A stretch of DNA of 64,000 nt. Origin: Diogma glabrata. Lineage: Eukaryota; Arthropoda; Insecta; Diptera; Cylindrotomidae. The notes beneath the pieces are model-generated. The model did not search any database. It was not told where the DNA came from and saw only the letters and a list, made by a program, of their open reading frames with translations. Location of the stretch: positions 75,606,837 through 75,670,836 of the forward strand of contig OY856186.1 in the NCBI GenBank assembly GCA_963693315.1, read 5' to 3'. Positions 1 through 11,789 of this stretch are shown here, one piece after another (the first letter of the stretch is position 1; each line of letters begins with the position of its first letter). A program made the translations under genes and the position numbers.

Positions 1-1822
1 CCCAATATATTTTTAGAATTTCATGAAATTTACATTTCTAATATGTCGTAATGAATTACGCCCAAATCCCAATGGATTTAATAGGTTTAAGTTGGACGGG
101 ATTTAGACATTTCAATCTGGTTGGGTTCGCCTGGTTTCTCCTAATCTCATTTTATTTCGCTCTCGCATGGCATGTCTATTTATTCCTACGTTTGTTCAAC
201 AGCTGACTACCAGAACTAGTGCTTGTCACCAACTATTCAACACACTTCCTTGTTGGTGACCTCGGACATCTGAAATTGGTTTCAGTGAGGGCAAAATTTC
301 AAATAGGTTCCAGAGAAAAATATCGTACCCGGCAAACAAAACAAATCTTTACTTGGTCATGAAAAAGGACCAAACTATCGAATCACGTAGAACACTTCTG
401 GACCCTCAATCCCTGATGCTCTCAAGAGTCTAGAAACAGAATCTAGGATGCATAAAATTACTACGCCTAATGAGATTTAGGCATATATATAATCAAAACA
501 AGTTTTTCTAAATAACTTACATGTCACTCATGATTAGGTATCGAACACCAATCGCTCTCTATAATATTTACAAAATAAAATAATTAATTTTTTAAATGCA
601 TTCTGATACCCAACCAAAAATGTTCATATTAAAGCAATTATATTTACAATATATTATACGCCATAAGCTTAGTTGACAAAAACGATTTTGAAGCGGTTTA
701 ACCAGATTAATGTCAAGGTCAACTTGTCAACGTTGTGTTATCAACTGTGTTTATTCTCTGTGTAATATATAAAAACTAAAATATTGAGATTAACACAGAC
801 TTCGTATTTTATTGACAATTCAACTCAAAAAATAAAGTTTCAATAAGGTCCAATCAAAACGCTTCATTTACTATTTTTTAGCAAATCAAAACGATTTGTT
901 TCGATTATTTTTTTCTGTTAGGAAGGAACAGCGAATATTTTCGAATATTTTCCGCCTACTTAATATATTAATTTAAAACAAATATGCACATACAAAATTA
1001 TGTGAAAATGTAATTTGCAAATAGTAAAAATTTCCGTTTTCATTCATAAATGGTTGCATGTTTATGTTTATTTATCAAAAATAAATTACAAATTTATAAC
1101 ATTTATGCGCCTACTAAGAAGAAATAATATTTAATTTTGTTTGACAATAAAGGATTATGTTGTTTGAAATAATGTTACTATTTCTGTTCGTTAAATTGTC
1201 TGCTAAATACAACTCGTCATCAAATTATTAGTCGATTATTTTTCAACATTACCACTCATGCCATTTGAGGTCAAAAATTTCCCTCGTGCGCTACGCGCAC
1301 TCGGGACCTCAAATGACATTCGTAATAATGATTATGAAAAATAATCGACTATTATTTGACGACTCGTGATATTATATATGATTATATTTAAATTGTCATC
1401 CAACATGTCTAAATTATAATACGAAATTGTAGTGTTTTCTGTATAAATATTATGGTGTCAAAAGTGTTATTTAAGAACAGAAATTCACTAGACGAAATTG
1501 AATCTGCAGCCAGGTTTTGGTACTTCATAAAAACCCATCCCACTGTAGTTCTAGAGTTCGTTCGAAATCTAATTTATTTTAAGGCCATTTCAACGGTAGT
1601 TCTTGAAGTGTATATTTACGTTCTAAAGAAAAATTAAAAAGGATGGTCGCTAAGTAACTAAAACCGATTCGCTGTAAGTCACCACGCACCAAGAGCATGC
1701 GACCTATTTACCGTCGGTAAGAAATCACATTAGAGTTTTAGAAAGAACATTGTTCTCGATCAATATAATTAAAAATTGACAATATACATATAAAAAAGTT
1801 ACATAGATTAACTGTTACTTAC
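1..1822 (-). other. Intron of aconitase running off the left edge
   Basis: The aconitase exon ends at 1823 with a consensus donor (GTAAGT on the minus strand, 1822-1817), so this stretch is intron. I see no minus-strand open frame here that could encode the roughly 230 missing C-terminal residues, so the next exon is probably outside the window. Apart from a foldback repeat at 1212-1366 the stretch is AT-rich with nothing recognisable. The 61-codon plus-strand frame at 1452-1637 has no recognisable features and is probably chance. Confidence 0.75.
1212..1366. repeat. Foldback (hairpin) repeat, MITE-like
   Basis: Two inverted arms share the core AGTCGATTATTTTTCA (about 1214-1248 against 1337-1364). 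A second inner pair, CATTTGAGGTC and GACCTCAAATG, lies inside them. At the centre is a GC-rich palindrome, GTGCGC-TAC-GCGCAC (1286-1300). This architecture of AT-rich arms around a GC-rich palindromic core recurs near 47.3 kb. No coding capacity. It could be a MITE or a Foldback-type element; no clear target-site duplication was found. Confidence 0.7.
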
Positions 1823-3454
1823 TTTTGGTGGAGCATCGTATGTATCCATACCAGGATCAAATCCTCTTGATGGTAATTCATCACCATTTGGTGCTTCTAA
1901 CTTAAATTCTTTTCCATCTGACCCTTTAATTTTATCAGTTAATGGATTAAAATCAAGACGTCCCACAATAGCAAGAGCTGTTACAAGTTCAGGTGATGTT
2001 ACGAAACAATGTGTTGCTGGATTAGCATCATTTCGTCCAGTGAAATTTCGGTTATATGATGTGACGATTGTATTTTTTTCACCTTTTTTAACATCTTTAC
2101 GATCCCATTGTCCAATACATGGGCCACAAGCGTTAGCTAAAACTGTTGCACCAAATTGTCTAAATGTTTCAGCAATTCCGTCTCGTTCGATCGTTGCTCG
2201 GATTTGTTCAGATCCAGGGGTTACATTAAATGGAATTTTTGATTTGATTCCGTGTTTTAAAGCGCTTTTAACAATTGATGCACATCGACCCATATCTTCA
2301 TACGATGAATTTGTGCAAGACCCAATTAATCCAACTTTAATATCCATTGGGTATCCATTTTTCTTCGAATTTGCACCAAGCTTACTGATTGGATGTGCAA
2401 GATCTGGGGTGAATGGACCGTTTACATGTGGTTCCAATTTATCCAAATCGATTTCAATCACTTCATCATATTGACATCCAGAATCGGGGAACAATAATTG
2501 ATTTTTATATTTTTGTGCAAGCTGTGCGATATCACCTCTTCCAGTTGATTGTAAGTATGCAGCCATTCGTTCGTTGAAAGGAAATAGTGAAGTGGTGGCA
2601 CCAATTTCAGCACCCATATTGCAAATTGTTGCCATTCCAGTACACGAAATTGAATCAACACCTTTACCGTGATATTCAACAATTGCACCCGTACCACCTT
2701 TAACTGTTAATATATCCGCAACTTTGAGAATAATATCTTTAGGTGAAGTCCATCCACTAATTTTTCCAGTTAAATGTACTCCAATAACTTTTGGACATTT
2801 TAATTCCCATGGAATATTTGCCATTACATCAACAGCATCAGCTCCACCAACACCAATACATAATCCACCCAATCCTCCTCCATTAGGAGTGTGAGAATCG
2901 GTACCGATCATCAACAGACCTGGAAAAGCGTAATTTTCCAAAATGATTTGATGAATAATGCCAGAGCCTGGTTTCCAGAACCCAACTCCATACTTAGCAC
3001 CGGCTGTTGCTAAAAAATTATATACCTCGGCATTCAAAGATTTTGCCCGAGCTAAATCCTTGTCACCTCCAACTTGTGCTTCAATTAAATGATCACAATG
3101 AATTGTCGATGGAACAGCAACTTTTTTCAATCCAGATGAAATGAATTGTAACATAGCCATTTGGGCGGTTGCATCTTGCATAGCAACACGATCCGGTCTA
3201 AGTCTTAAATACGATTCACCTCGGACAACTTCAGCGTTACTGGGATCATCCAAATGAGAATATAATACTTTTTCAGATAAAGTTAATGGTCGATTTAAAC
3301 GCTTCTTAACTTTATCAATATTTGAAGCAAGTTTATCGTATGGCATATACACATCTTGATCGAATTTTGACATTGCCACTTTGGCAGATGCAGCACATGA
3401 TGCATGGAACCATTTTTGGTTTAGTTCAATTGAATACAATGATGATTTTTTGAC
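1823..3454 (-). CDS. Mitochondrial aconitase, coding exon 2 (544 codons, C-terminus off window)
   Basis: Aconitate hydratase interconverts citrate and isocitrate through cis-aconitate in the mitochondrial matrix, using a [4Fe-4S] cluster. The exon reads 544 codons without a stop between an acceptor (pyrimidine tract plus TTTAG before 3454) and a donor GTAAGT after 1823; both junctions are phase 0. Counting from the exon start, the active-site segment [12 protein letters not shown] is at about 186-197. The cluster cysteines are Cys379 in [12 protein letters not shown] and Cys443 and Cys446 in [11 protein letters not shown], with the family's usual spacing. [12 protein letters not shown] and [14 protein letters not shown] are also intact. 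The exon covers domains 1-3 of a protein usually about 780 residues long; the C-terminal swivel domain must be encoded to the left. A TTG-initiated reading from 3439 is an artefact, because the frame continues upstream to the acceptor. No disabling mutation is seen, so this is a functional gene. Clearly the mitochondrial form, not cytosolic IRP1. Confidence 0.97.
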
Positions 3455-3879
3455 CTAAATAAAAGAAATGAAGAATAATTTATTTTTTTTTCTTTCGACT
3501 AATTAGTTACATAAACATTATATTAGAGATAAAATTTATATCAATTAACTTAACCTTAAAACTGCGCAGAATTTAATTAATATAATTCAGTATTTGGATT
3601 GATAATATAATATACAATAGAAAAATTTTTGTGTTTTCAATGAAAATTGAAAAATTTTGAAAAAATAATATGGCGATATGGAAAAATGTTAGATAATCGG
3701 AAAATTAAAGAAAACTCTTGATAACTTTTATGGTTTTTTCCGATTGTACCATATCTACACTGATTACATTAGAATTAAATAATTTTCACTCAAAAGCGAG
3801 AGATTGCAATTAATTTTTTTGATTCTATCAGGAATCATCATTTTATTTTATAAAATTGTTTCATAATAACTTTACTTAC
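3455..3879 (-). other. Aconitase intron 1 (425 bp)
   Basis: On the minus strand it begins GTAAGTAAAG right after the 10-codon first exon. It ends with the pyrimidine-rich TTTCTTTTATTTAG just before exon 2. It is AT-rich and contains no other recognisable feature. Both flanking exons are in phase 0. Confidence 0.85.
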
Positions 3880-3909
3880 TTGATGTAAAATTCTTGTACA
3901 GTAAGACAT
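3880..3909 (-). CDS. Mitochondrial aconitase, first coding exon (10 codons)
   Basis: An ATG at 3909-3907 opens a ten-codon frame reading MSYCTRILHQ. It ends at a consensus donor, GTAAGT, in phase 0, exactly what exon 2 needs. Joined to exon 2 (VKKSSLYS...), the first 19 residues are basic and hydroxylated with no acidic residue, as expected of a mitochondrial targeting peptide. The join also gives a leader of the length typical for this enzyme before the conserved KVAMSKFD segment. I chose this start from the splice phase, presequence composition and family length. I did not identify the promoter or transcription start. An extra 5' non-coding exon cannot be excluded. Confidence 0.8.
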
Positions 3910-4769
3910 TATAAATTTCTTAATTTAATAGATTAAAACTATATAATTTAACAAAATATTTTAAAAAGAAAACACACAAAATTATCTTCAGCCTTCTCAG
4001 CTGGAAGATATAAAACTTTATGAAAATGAAAAATTACACAATCAATTCTAATATACGTGTCTAGCTGACATCTGATGTTTAATTTTTTATTAGACATATC
4101 AACGATAACTTAAGAAAGCGAAGACTCGATCCAAACGTTGGTAGAAAATGAAAAATGATTTGACGGATTTTAGTGTACAGCAGCGTAAGAATATGATTAT
4201 AAAACAAAAAGTCTTGTAATTTTACCTTTGAATGGCTTGGCTTATGAATTTAAATAAAGAAAGATGATCTGTTGTCTTGTGTATAACATATGTGTTTAAT
4301 GTTTAATATTTATATTCCATTAAAAACTATAATCAAGCTTGTTATTACCAGGCGGACTGGTAAAATATAATGTTTTGTTGTAGGAGTGTTTTGCCATACA
4401 CAGCGTTTGAAATGTCGCAACTCATTAGCTTGTATTCGAACATAATTCATGCATTTTTGAGAGTTACTTGCAGGTAACTTAAGAGTACTTTCTTGCGGAG
4501 ACAATATTTGAAAACCAAATTGCCGAAATTGACCTGTTTCATTTAGCTTTTTTGTGAATAAAGAAAACTGAACATGCATGCTTTCCATGCAGTGCTCAAT
4601 CCTCAGGGCACTATGGTCAAGTAGGACTATATCCACAGACAAGAATTGTGTTTTGTGTGAACGATCTGATCAAAGCATAACTAAAACACATAAAAGGATT
4701 TTATTAACTATATATTTCTAAAATGGATAATACTCTAGTGAATTTTAACCAGACATAAGAAAAATTCCA
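3910..4769. other. 5' flank of aconitase; one unrecognised open frame
   Basis: AT-rich sequence that should hold the 5' UTR and promoter of aconitase on the minus strand; I could not locate either. A minus-strand frame of 110 codons (4310-4642) contains CMNYVRIQANELRHF and looks somewhat protein-like. It matches no family I know and has no splice context I could defend. Confidence 0.4.
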
Positions 4770-5165
4770 GTCGTATTTTCCAGTAAGAATTATCCATTTC
4801 CCATTGAAATTTTATCAATGTCTTCCCATGAAACTGTATAGAATTCTATTGAAAAATACTATCGTGAAATTATAAATTTAAAGTCGTATGTTCCTGTAGA
4901 AATTATACACTTCCTATTGAAACTATCTCAATGTCTTCCTGTAAAACTATTAATCCTATTGGAAAATGTTGTTGTAACAAAACACTTTTCTGTTTTATTT
5001 TCTTTTACAAATTATCTATTTCCCGTTGAAACTGTTTCAATGTTTTCCTTTAAAACTATAAAGAATCCTATTAAGGAATATTATCGTAAGAAAAAAATTG
5101 TCTAAGTTTTATTTTCCTTTTAAATTACGTTCATTCCTATAAAAATATTTCAATAGAAAAAGTCT
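4770..5165. repeat. Degenerate tandem repeat, about 110-bp period
   Basis: Four diverged copies follow each other. The landmark AATTATCCATTTC at 4788 recurs as AATTATACACTT at 4901, AATTATCTATTTC at 5010 and AAATTACGTTCATTCC near 5123. Each is followed by a CCATTGAAA-type segment and then a TCTTCC-type segment. Spacing is about 113, 109 and 113 bp. Open frames here (4917-5105, and 5181-5399 beyond) are by-products of the repeat. Confidence 0.7.
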
Positions 5166-5373
5166 GATATTTAAAGGATTATGAGCTTAATTCCATTTCC
5201 CATTGAAAATGAGCCTTTTCCTACCCAACATTTTTATGAAGTAAAGAATTTTCCGGTTGATCCCATTGAAATCGCCCTTTTCGTATCCAGTTTTCATCAA
5301 TATTCTATAGGATTGTATCTTTTCTTATGGAACAGTTTAAACAGGGATGGTACTCAGAGTTGGTTTGTTTTAA

Positions 5374-5427
5374 ACACTTTCGTTTTAAACACTGTTTAAA
5401 ACACTTTCGTTTTAAACACTGTTTAAA
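5374..5427. repeat. Perfect 27-bp tandem duplication
   Basis: A 27-bp unit starting ACACTTTCGTTTTAAACACT occupies 5374-5400 and is repeated without change at 5401-5427. Each unit contains the short palindrome GTTTAAAC-like core. Partial copies flank it on both sides. Confidence 0.85.
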
Positions 5428-8400
5428 ACAGTTTTTATAATTTGTAAATTCTACTGTTACAAATACTCGGCTTATTTTAAGACTATTTTATATATTTTTA
5501 TTATCTTTTTTTATTAAAACATCAAAGTTTATTGCTTATACTTTGACCTGGCGGGTCATCTTCCTGAGCTACAAAAACAAAACAGTTTAAAAGAAAAATT
5601 AAACTAAACTATGAAAACCAAGTCAAAAAACTTAATGTGCAACACACAAAAATCCTTTTCACATCTTACCTAACTATTTTTTGTCTAATTTATATAAAAA
5701 AATAACAATAATTGTTCTAAATGTATAAACAATAACAAATTCCTTTTTTAAAAAACACTGATTTATCGTTATAAACTATTCATATAAGTTTAAAACTTTC
5801 TTTATAACTTTTAGCAGTAAAAAATAATTAACACTAACAATGATTTTTTAAAAACTAATTAATTAAAATATTTATAAATTTTTTTTTCTTTAGATCGATG
5901 TAAAAAAAAGTTTTCTTTCGTGATCCTTCAACTTCGTGGATGAATTCGGGTAACTAAACTGCCAGAGTATAATAGAATATTTATGTAATCTGCGTAACTA
6001 TGCCAATAAGCTTATTAAATAGACCGAATTCTACCGTATCAAGTTAGATACGAAACTACCACTCAAAATTTTATGAAGAAACATTAAATTAAACGGTACC
6101 GTGGACACATAAAACAGCATAGAGATTTAAATCAACGCCTCTGATTCTGTTAATCATATTTCTAACAGGGTTATGTAGGAAATAGTGCTTCCGATTCCTA
6201 TTCGCCATTCCAATTCTGATAAGGGCTTCAAAATCTCCACAATTAATCAAATGCAACGGTATTGTTTCACTCTTGTCAGCAAACCACATTGATTTACTGA
6301 ATAGAGGTTCGTAGAAGGATATTTGAATGAACAATCCAGTTTTAGAAGAATTCAGTTCAAATGAATAGAAAAAGAGCCGGCATAACCGATAATATGAACT
6401 GTGCAAAAATAACATTCAAAAAGCAAGCCGCTTGTATCACAGGTAACCTCTAAGTACATTTAGCCTTGTATGCCTTCCCTGATTCTCTGAATAGTTGTAC
6501 ATTCTTTTATGTTTTATTTGTTACCCATGCGTTAGCTACCATAAATGTCAAAATTAAAGCCAAGCACTCCTGGGGCTGTTTCGATTCATCTTTTTAGATC
6601 GAGATAACCATTAGGTTCTTGATGGATTAGAATAAGAATTGTGTCAAATTGATAGTCTGTGCAAATCCTTGATCTCTCTTACTACATGGGAAAGCGGGCA
6701 GCAAATATGCTGAAAATAAGCAATTTGAGTCTATCTTCCCACCTGAAAGATGGTTAAGACAAAAGATCCTAGAAATGATTATAGATCAGTCATAATCAAT
6801 ATCAATAGGAAAGCTCTAGTGACAAGGTCTGATTATTCGTGAACTATGTCTTTTCTTAACAGAAAATAGTGCCAGAAAAAAGCAAATTATAGTTTTTTGC
6901 TACCAAGTTTTAGTTATGTAGAAAATGACAGTAAGTCTGAAACTCAACACACAAAAGATTAAACTTCTATATCAAATCTAATGTCAAAAAGTAACTTTCT
7001 ATCTTAACGTACGATAATATCAGAACAACTTTGCATCGATACCGTAAACATAAGAGGCCTTAACTGCTACCTAAATAAGATTCATCAGATAATACAAATG
7101 AATCAAAAGATCGACGGGACTGAGAATCTTTTATGAGGCAAAATTTTTATTCACCAGAAAGAAATATTAGTAAATACAAAATAGATTTGGACAAAATACC
7201 AATGTTCAAAACAAAGCAAGCAAATTCCTAATACCCATCTGGCTTTTGTAATTTCTTTAAAGCAGTTAAATCAGCTTAGAAGTTTTATGAATGACATTCC
7301 TGTATTTAAAAACAAGTGGCATTATTTGGGTCGAATTTTCATAGAAAACGCAAGCATAGTTAAACCTCTATTCCCCCCTTACCCCCATTCTCCTGTAGTA
7401 AAAATGAAATCAACTATAAATGTCTAGACTCTGTGCAGAGAAAAGCTATACGGTTGCTGAAATTGCTCAGTATAAGATATACTGAAAATTATTACTGCCG
7501 TAGGTGCGATGGGGGGAAAAATTGGAATCCCACCTGCTCTGATCCTGAAATATCTAAGTACTGTCAACTTGCATGTATTGTAACCACGAGACTTTATTGA
7601 GAGGGAAAACTTCACTAATTAAAACGCAAATAAACTTAACAGACAATAGTAGTTTTTTTTATTTTTATTTTAATCTTTATTAATTTTTTAATGTTTAAAA
7701 CTGATTCTTCAAACACTTTGAACTGATTTTTTAAACTGTTTCTTAACAATTTTTTTCAACTGGTTTCCAAACTGCCTCTTAAATATTTCTTTAAACTGAC
7801 TTTAATTAAACTGATTCTTAACTGTTTCTAGTTTAATCTGACTAAATAATATAAATTAACTGACCGACTGATTGACTGAAATGACTTACGGAATTAATTT
7901 TACTGACTCTAAAAAACTGACTTTTACTTATAACTGATTTTTACTTATAACTATGAAAAACTCTTAATTTCCGACTTTCCGAATAATATATTTTAACTTA
8001 ATAATATTAATTAACTGACCGACTGACTGATATTTTACTACTCTTTTAAAATCTAACTTTTTAACTTATATATACTTTTTTCTTAAAACTAAATATTTGT
8101 AAACATTAACATTAGTTGTAGCGAAGATTTCCAACATCATCAACTTCCTATTTATTTACGAAAAAACATTTAAAATTTATTTACAAAAATAAAACTCAAA
8201 CTAAACTATCTTTATTGTGACTCAGCAAGGTAAAATATTTAATATTATAAATTTTACCTTGAGAATCAACAACAAAACAATTTAATTTTTGCATTACTTT
8301 GTAAATAAATTAAAATACACCGAAATAGTTGATGATGGGATAATCTGTGCTACAACACATGGCCTGATGGAGCAAATTAAACGCCAGAGCCTCAGCCCTT

Positions 8401-9842
8401 TCGTTAAAAGTTCAAAAATTTTGCCGTGGGATAGCACTGATGCGTTAAATGGTTATACGGTTACAGAACCATGCAGTGGCTATCTTTCATGCAAAACTCC
8501 TTCCATCGTAATAGACCAATAGATGTGGTCCCAGTATCAATTGGCAAAAATTACAATTGCTTCCCTTTTCTGATCGATCCATCTACTCTTAACCGAGTTG
8601 ACCTGAAGCTGACCTCAAAGACAAGGCGAAATATTTAGGTTTTATTCTGAACAACTTATTGAACTGCAAGCCTATGGTTTTGAAAACAGTAAAAAAGATA
8701 AGAAATTAAAAGGTTTCCTTAAATGAAACTATAAGGTTTATTGAGAGATGTCAAATTAAAAAAAATCAAATGTTCACTAAATAGAATTAGGCCGGAGGTA
8801 ATAGTTTTAAAATTGTCGTTAAAATTGTTAAAATCTAAAACTTAGGCCTTTCAGACTAAAGTACTTCAGGAAATATTTGAGGTGCAAGAAAATTAAAGTC
8901 AAAACTAGTATAAAGTCTTTACAGATTTTCTTTTTATTATTCTTAAAGTAATAAATTGAGTTAAGTGAATGTTTTACAGTTAATGGCCTCTTGTTTTATT
9001 GTTAATCCCTAAATTCTAAAAAATTTGCATTTTATTTTATACAAAAGAAAAAAAAACAAAGCAAAGTTCCTGTAATTGCGGATAAATAAACGCTAATTGC
9101 GGATAAATAAATGTTTTTGCAAAAGGTATTGATAAAAGTTGGTGTAAAAAACTTTGTAAGAGATAAATTTTAACACTGGTAAAGAGATAAAAATAAATTG
9201 TTTTGAATTTTACCTCAATTAAATTTATAATATTTTATATGTATTGAACTTAAGCAATAAAAAAAGGTCGAAAACTGACGGATTAAAAAATTATGCAGGT
9301 ACAGTATCTTAGGTAGAAAGCAGATGTTGCATTCAAAATATTGAACTATATAGAAAACTTAAATTTAATTTTGCAATAAAAATTATTTACGGTTTCGTAT
9401 CGGGCAGATTTGTACACTGTTACATTTTACTCTGTTTTTATTTAACCCATGAATGTTTAATAGTAGGGTAGTGACAATCTGCAATTCGAAATCTTCTACG
9501 TCCAAATCGAGCAACTTTAATATGACATACTTGATGTTGTAATCACAGATAACACAATACATAGAAAGAGACCATCACAACAGCAATTTAAGTCGTTTGT
9601 CGTACCATTCTGATCTACACAACTAAGTAAATAATCGAGCAAAAAACACATAACACAAAAATTTGAATTGCGCACTGCAACTAGTTGTCACCAACAATCT
9701 GCTCCTCAATGTTTATTCAGATGCCACCCACCACCGAAGAACCCCTGAAGCTTCAATACAAAGACATGAATATTTGATGGCAATATAGCCCTTGTTTTTT
9801 CGATGGTTTTGTGAATAAAATAAATTTACGAAAAGGCCACCA
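5428..9842. other. AT-rich intergenic DNA with decayed sequence
   Basis: No intact gene seen. At 7690-8060 the sequence is low-complexity, built from many variants of AACTGATT and GACTGACTGA. Several 60-110-codon frames (6089-6415 minus, 7424-7615 minus, 8289-8522 plus) lack recognisable domains. The moderate GC content around 6.1-7.6 kb suggests old transposon debris that I cannot assign. Confidence 0.5.
8601..8715 (+). pseudogene. Possible non-LTR reverse transcriptase scrap
   Basis: One frame reads KAKYLGFILNNLLNCKP followed by a lysine-rich segment. It resembles the conserved (V/A)KYLGV-LD-KL-W motif that follows the YADD box in Jockey/R1-type reverse transcriptases. The rest of the domain is not visible, and the 77-codon frame just upstream (8289-8522) matches nothing. 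This is a weak call resting on one motif. Confidence 0.25.
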
Positions 9843-10280
9843 GCCCTATTCCGGCACATCGTGAAATAGGAATTGAGAAACAAAATATAGCAATTTTTTC
9901 ATAACTAGTATACCGTGTCACGGGAAATAACAAATTCGTATTAGAAAATATTTCTTTATTTCATTTATTGCTCTATTTCTCAATTCCCAATTTCCGTGTC
10001 GCGGGAAATAACAAAGTCGTATTAGAAAATGTGCCTTTATTTAATTTATTGCACTTTTTTCTCAATTCCCAATGCTCAGGAAAATGCCGGAATAGGCGTA
10101 CAGTACGCCTATTCCGTCATTTCCCTGGGAATTGGGAATTGAGAAAAAGTGCAATAAATGAAATAAAGAAATATTTTCTAATACGAATTTGTTATTTCTC
10201 GCGGCACGGAATACTAGTTATGAAAAAATTGCTATAATATATATCTCAATTCCTATTTCACGATGTAGTGGAATAGGGCC
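9843..10280. mobile_element. 440-bp foldback element with an 81-bp internal duplication
   Basis: A long inverted repeat. The left end, CCCTATTCCGGCACATCG, pairs with the right end, CGATGTAGTGGAATAGGG. Conserved blocks in both arms include GTGAAATAGGAATTGAG and TTCTAATACGAATTTG. The centre is a perfect palindrome, GGAATAGGCGTAC-A-GTACGCCTATTCC (10089-10115). The left arm holds two tandem copies of an 81-bp unit (starting CCGTGTCACGGG at 9913 and CCGTGTCGCGGG at 9994), whereas the right arm has one. The 89-codon frame at 9968-10237 lies wholly inside the arms and is not a gene. Class II foldback or MITE type; no transposase. Confidence 0.85.
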
Positions 10281-10649
10281 ACAGGAACACGTTCATGCTA
10301 CTTATGTCTGGTGTGGTTGAGTGACGAGCGGAGTCAATGTTGAAAATGGTATCCAAAGTTCCGTGAGCTTCACCTGCTTGGAAGCTGAACAAAAAATTAC
10401 GACTAAAGTACCCGCCAAGAGGTCTAAAAGTTTGTCGATATTAACAAATTAACAGTTCTCCTCAATAGTAAACAATTTAAAGCATACACTTTTCTAAATA
10501 CACCCAAAAAATATGAATAGTCGAATTGTTAGTCAGTTTGACCAAAAATTTAACAGTCTGGGTTCAAACTTCAGTCAGAGCTAAAAGTGTGTTGCTGTTT
10601 TTCTTTGAATATCTTCAATAACCACACGGTAATAACCCACCACTTTGAC

Positions 10650-10718
10650 GTGCAGGGTAATCGAACCCACATCTTTCGAGACGAACCATCAACCGAGTGT
10701 ATCTCAAGGGACCCAAGC
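10650..10718 (-). repeat. tRNA-like segment, probably a SINE head or tRNA pseudogene
   Basis: On the minus strand the segment CGTCTCGAAAGATG resembles an anticodon arm. It is followed by GTGGGTTCGATTACCC, which matches a T-arm/B-box (GGTTCGANNCC). About 30 bp upstream, ACTCGGTTGATGG resembles a D-arm/A-box. I could not pair a proper acceptor stem, so a functional tRNA is unlikely. A tRNA-derived SINE is the best explanation. Confidence 0.4.
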
Positions 10719-10739
10719 ATGATTCTTAGGATGGTCAAA

Positions 10740-10990
10740 AAATCTTGAAGCAAACCGTTACCAACTATGTCAAACAACCTGAACTCATATGGAGTGATTC
10801 CTTTCACTTTATTCTGTGACACGTTTGCTGGCGTAACCTGGCCGTTCATTATTTTGACACACCCCCAATTCGTGTTTAACAGTGTACATAATCTATCTCA
10901 CACAGGAGTTTCAGCATCAGTAAATATGCTGACAGATAAGTTCCTTTGGCCACCAATTCAAAAGATGTAAGACAAACGGCTCATAACTCT
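10740..10990 (+). pseudogene. Ty3/Gypsy integrase fragment (zinc-binding N-domain)
   Basis: The frame from 10767 to 10970 reads FNSVHNLSHTGVSASVN and then DKFLWPPIQKM. This is the HH half of the HHCC zinc-binding domain and the F-WP motif found in integrases of Ty3/Gypsy retrotransposons, and the preceding LFCDT-GVT-PFI segment also fits. A stop follows at once and the CC half is missing. No LTR or other pol domain adjoins, so this is a short dead fragment. A non-homologous minus-strand frame (10571-10849) overlaps it and is a shadow. Confidence 0.6.
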
Positions 10991-11299
10991 CGTAATACCA
11001 AAAGTTCTTTAGAGAATTAAATACCCTCTCGTATCTTAAAGATTTTTCTGAAATCCTTCTTAAAAAAATCTATCTCTGAAAACCATCGATCACAATAGCG
11101 GCGTTTGAGGTGCGCTGCTTAAACCATGTTTCAGAAACACCAACCAGATCTAGACAAGAATAGATCTGATTTTTTAAGAATGAATCTGATTTCGTTAAGC
11201 TAGAAGGAGTTGAGTCAAGGGTTCAATCCTTGTTACCGCTTAAAAAATTAGAAATTTTGAAAATTATAAATTTTGCTTCTAATTTTTATTAAAAAAAAT

Positions 11300-11480
11300 G
11301 TGAAAGAGTAATTCTAGTCGCATTGGACATATTAAAAGTATTTGACACGATGTAGCATACTACATTGCTAGACATTTTAAAAAACAACACGCCAGGTATC
11401 ACAAAGCGATAGCTATGCAGCTATTTTAGAAGTCGACATACATTAGTAGAATTTCGTTGCTCTAAATCAAAAATAAGAGT
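11300..11480 (+). pseudogene. Non-LTR reverse transcriptase palm fragment, copy 1
   Basis: Translation gives LVALDILKVFDTM, a stop, then HTTLLDILK. This fits the RT palm motif (V)ALDI-KAFDTVWH-GLL-KL found in Jockey/CR1-type elements. The same nucleotide sequence (GTCGCATT, CATACTACATTGCTA, ACAACACGCCAGGTAT) recurs at 16910-17100, so the two are copies of one element. Frameshifts and stops make it dead. Confidence 0.55.
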
Positions 11481-11789
11481 TTTACTATTATTGTAAATTA
11501 AATTAAATGTTAAAACAAATTAAATTTAATCTTGATTCCCTACAACATCGTAGAGAGGAAGAGGAAAAAACAATAATAGAGGAAAAGGAAAGGAAGATTT
11601 TACAATCAATTGTAGTATAAAGGTAGTAACTAGAAAAAACGTTTATATCATGCCAATAAATACAGCAATAAAAGCATAATAGGGGTCCATTTACTTCACG
11701 CATAGACTTGAAATTATTTATTAACTCCCTTCCCTCCTGAAGACTTGTTGTCAAAAATTAAACATTTTTAAAGACAACTGGATCTTAAC

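Noticed and set aside
1452..1637. Possible C-terminal aconitase exon or independent small gene
   Set aside because: Wrong strand for aconitase and no recognisable motif; composition is that of chance AT-rich sequence.
2040..2474. 144-codon plus-strand open frame
   Set aside because: It is antisense to the aconitase exon; strong codon bias of the real gene creates it.
2458..2697. 79-codon minus-strand frame in another register
   Set aside because: Out-of-frame shadow of the aconitase exon.
9968..10237. 89-codon frame in the 10-kb region
   Set aside because: Lies entirely across the arms and palindromic centre of a foldback element.
10650..10718. Functional tRNA gene on the minus strand
   Set aside because: B-box and anticodon-like arm are present, but no acceptor stem pairs; kept only as a tRNA-like SINE segment.
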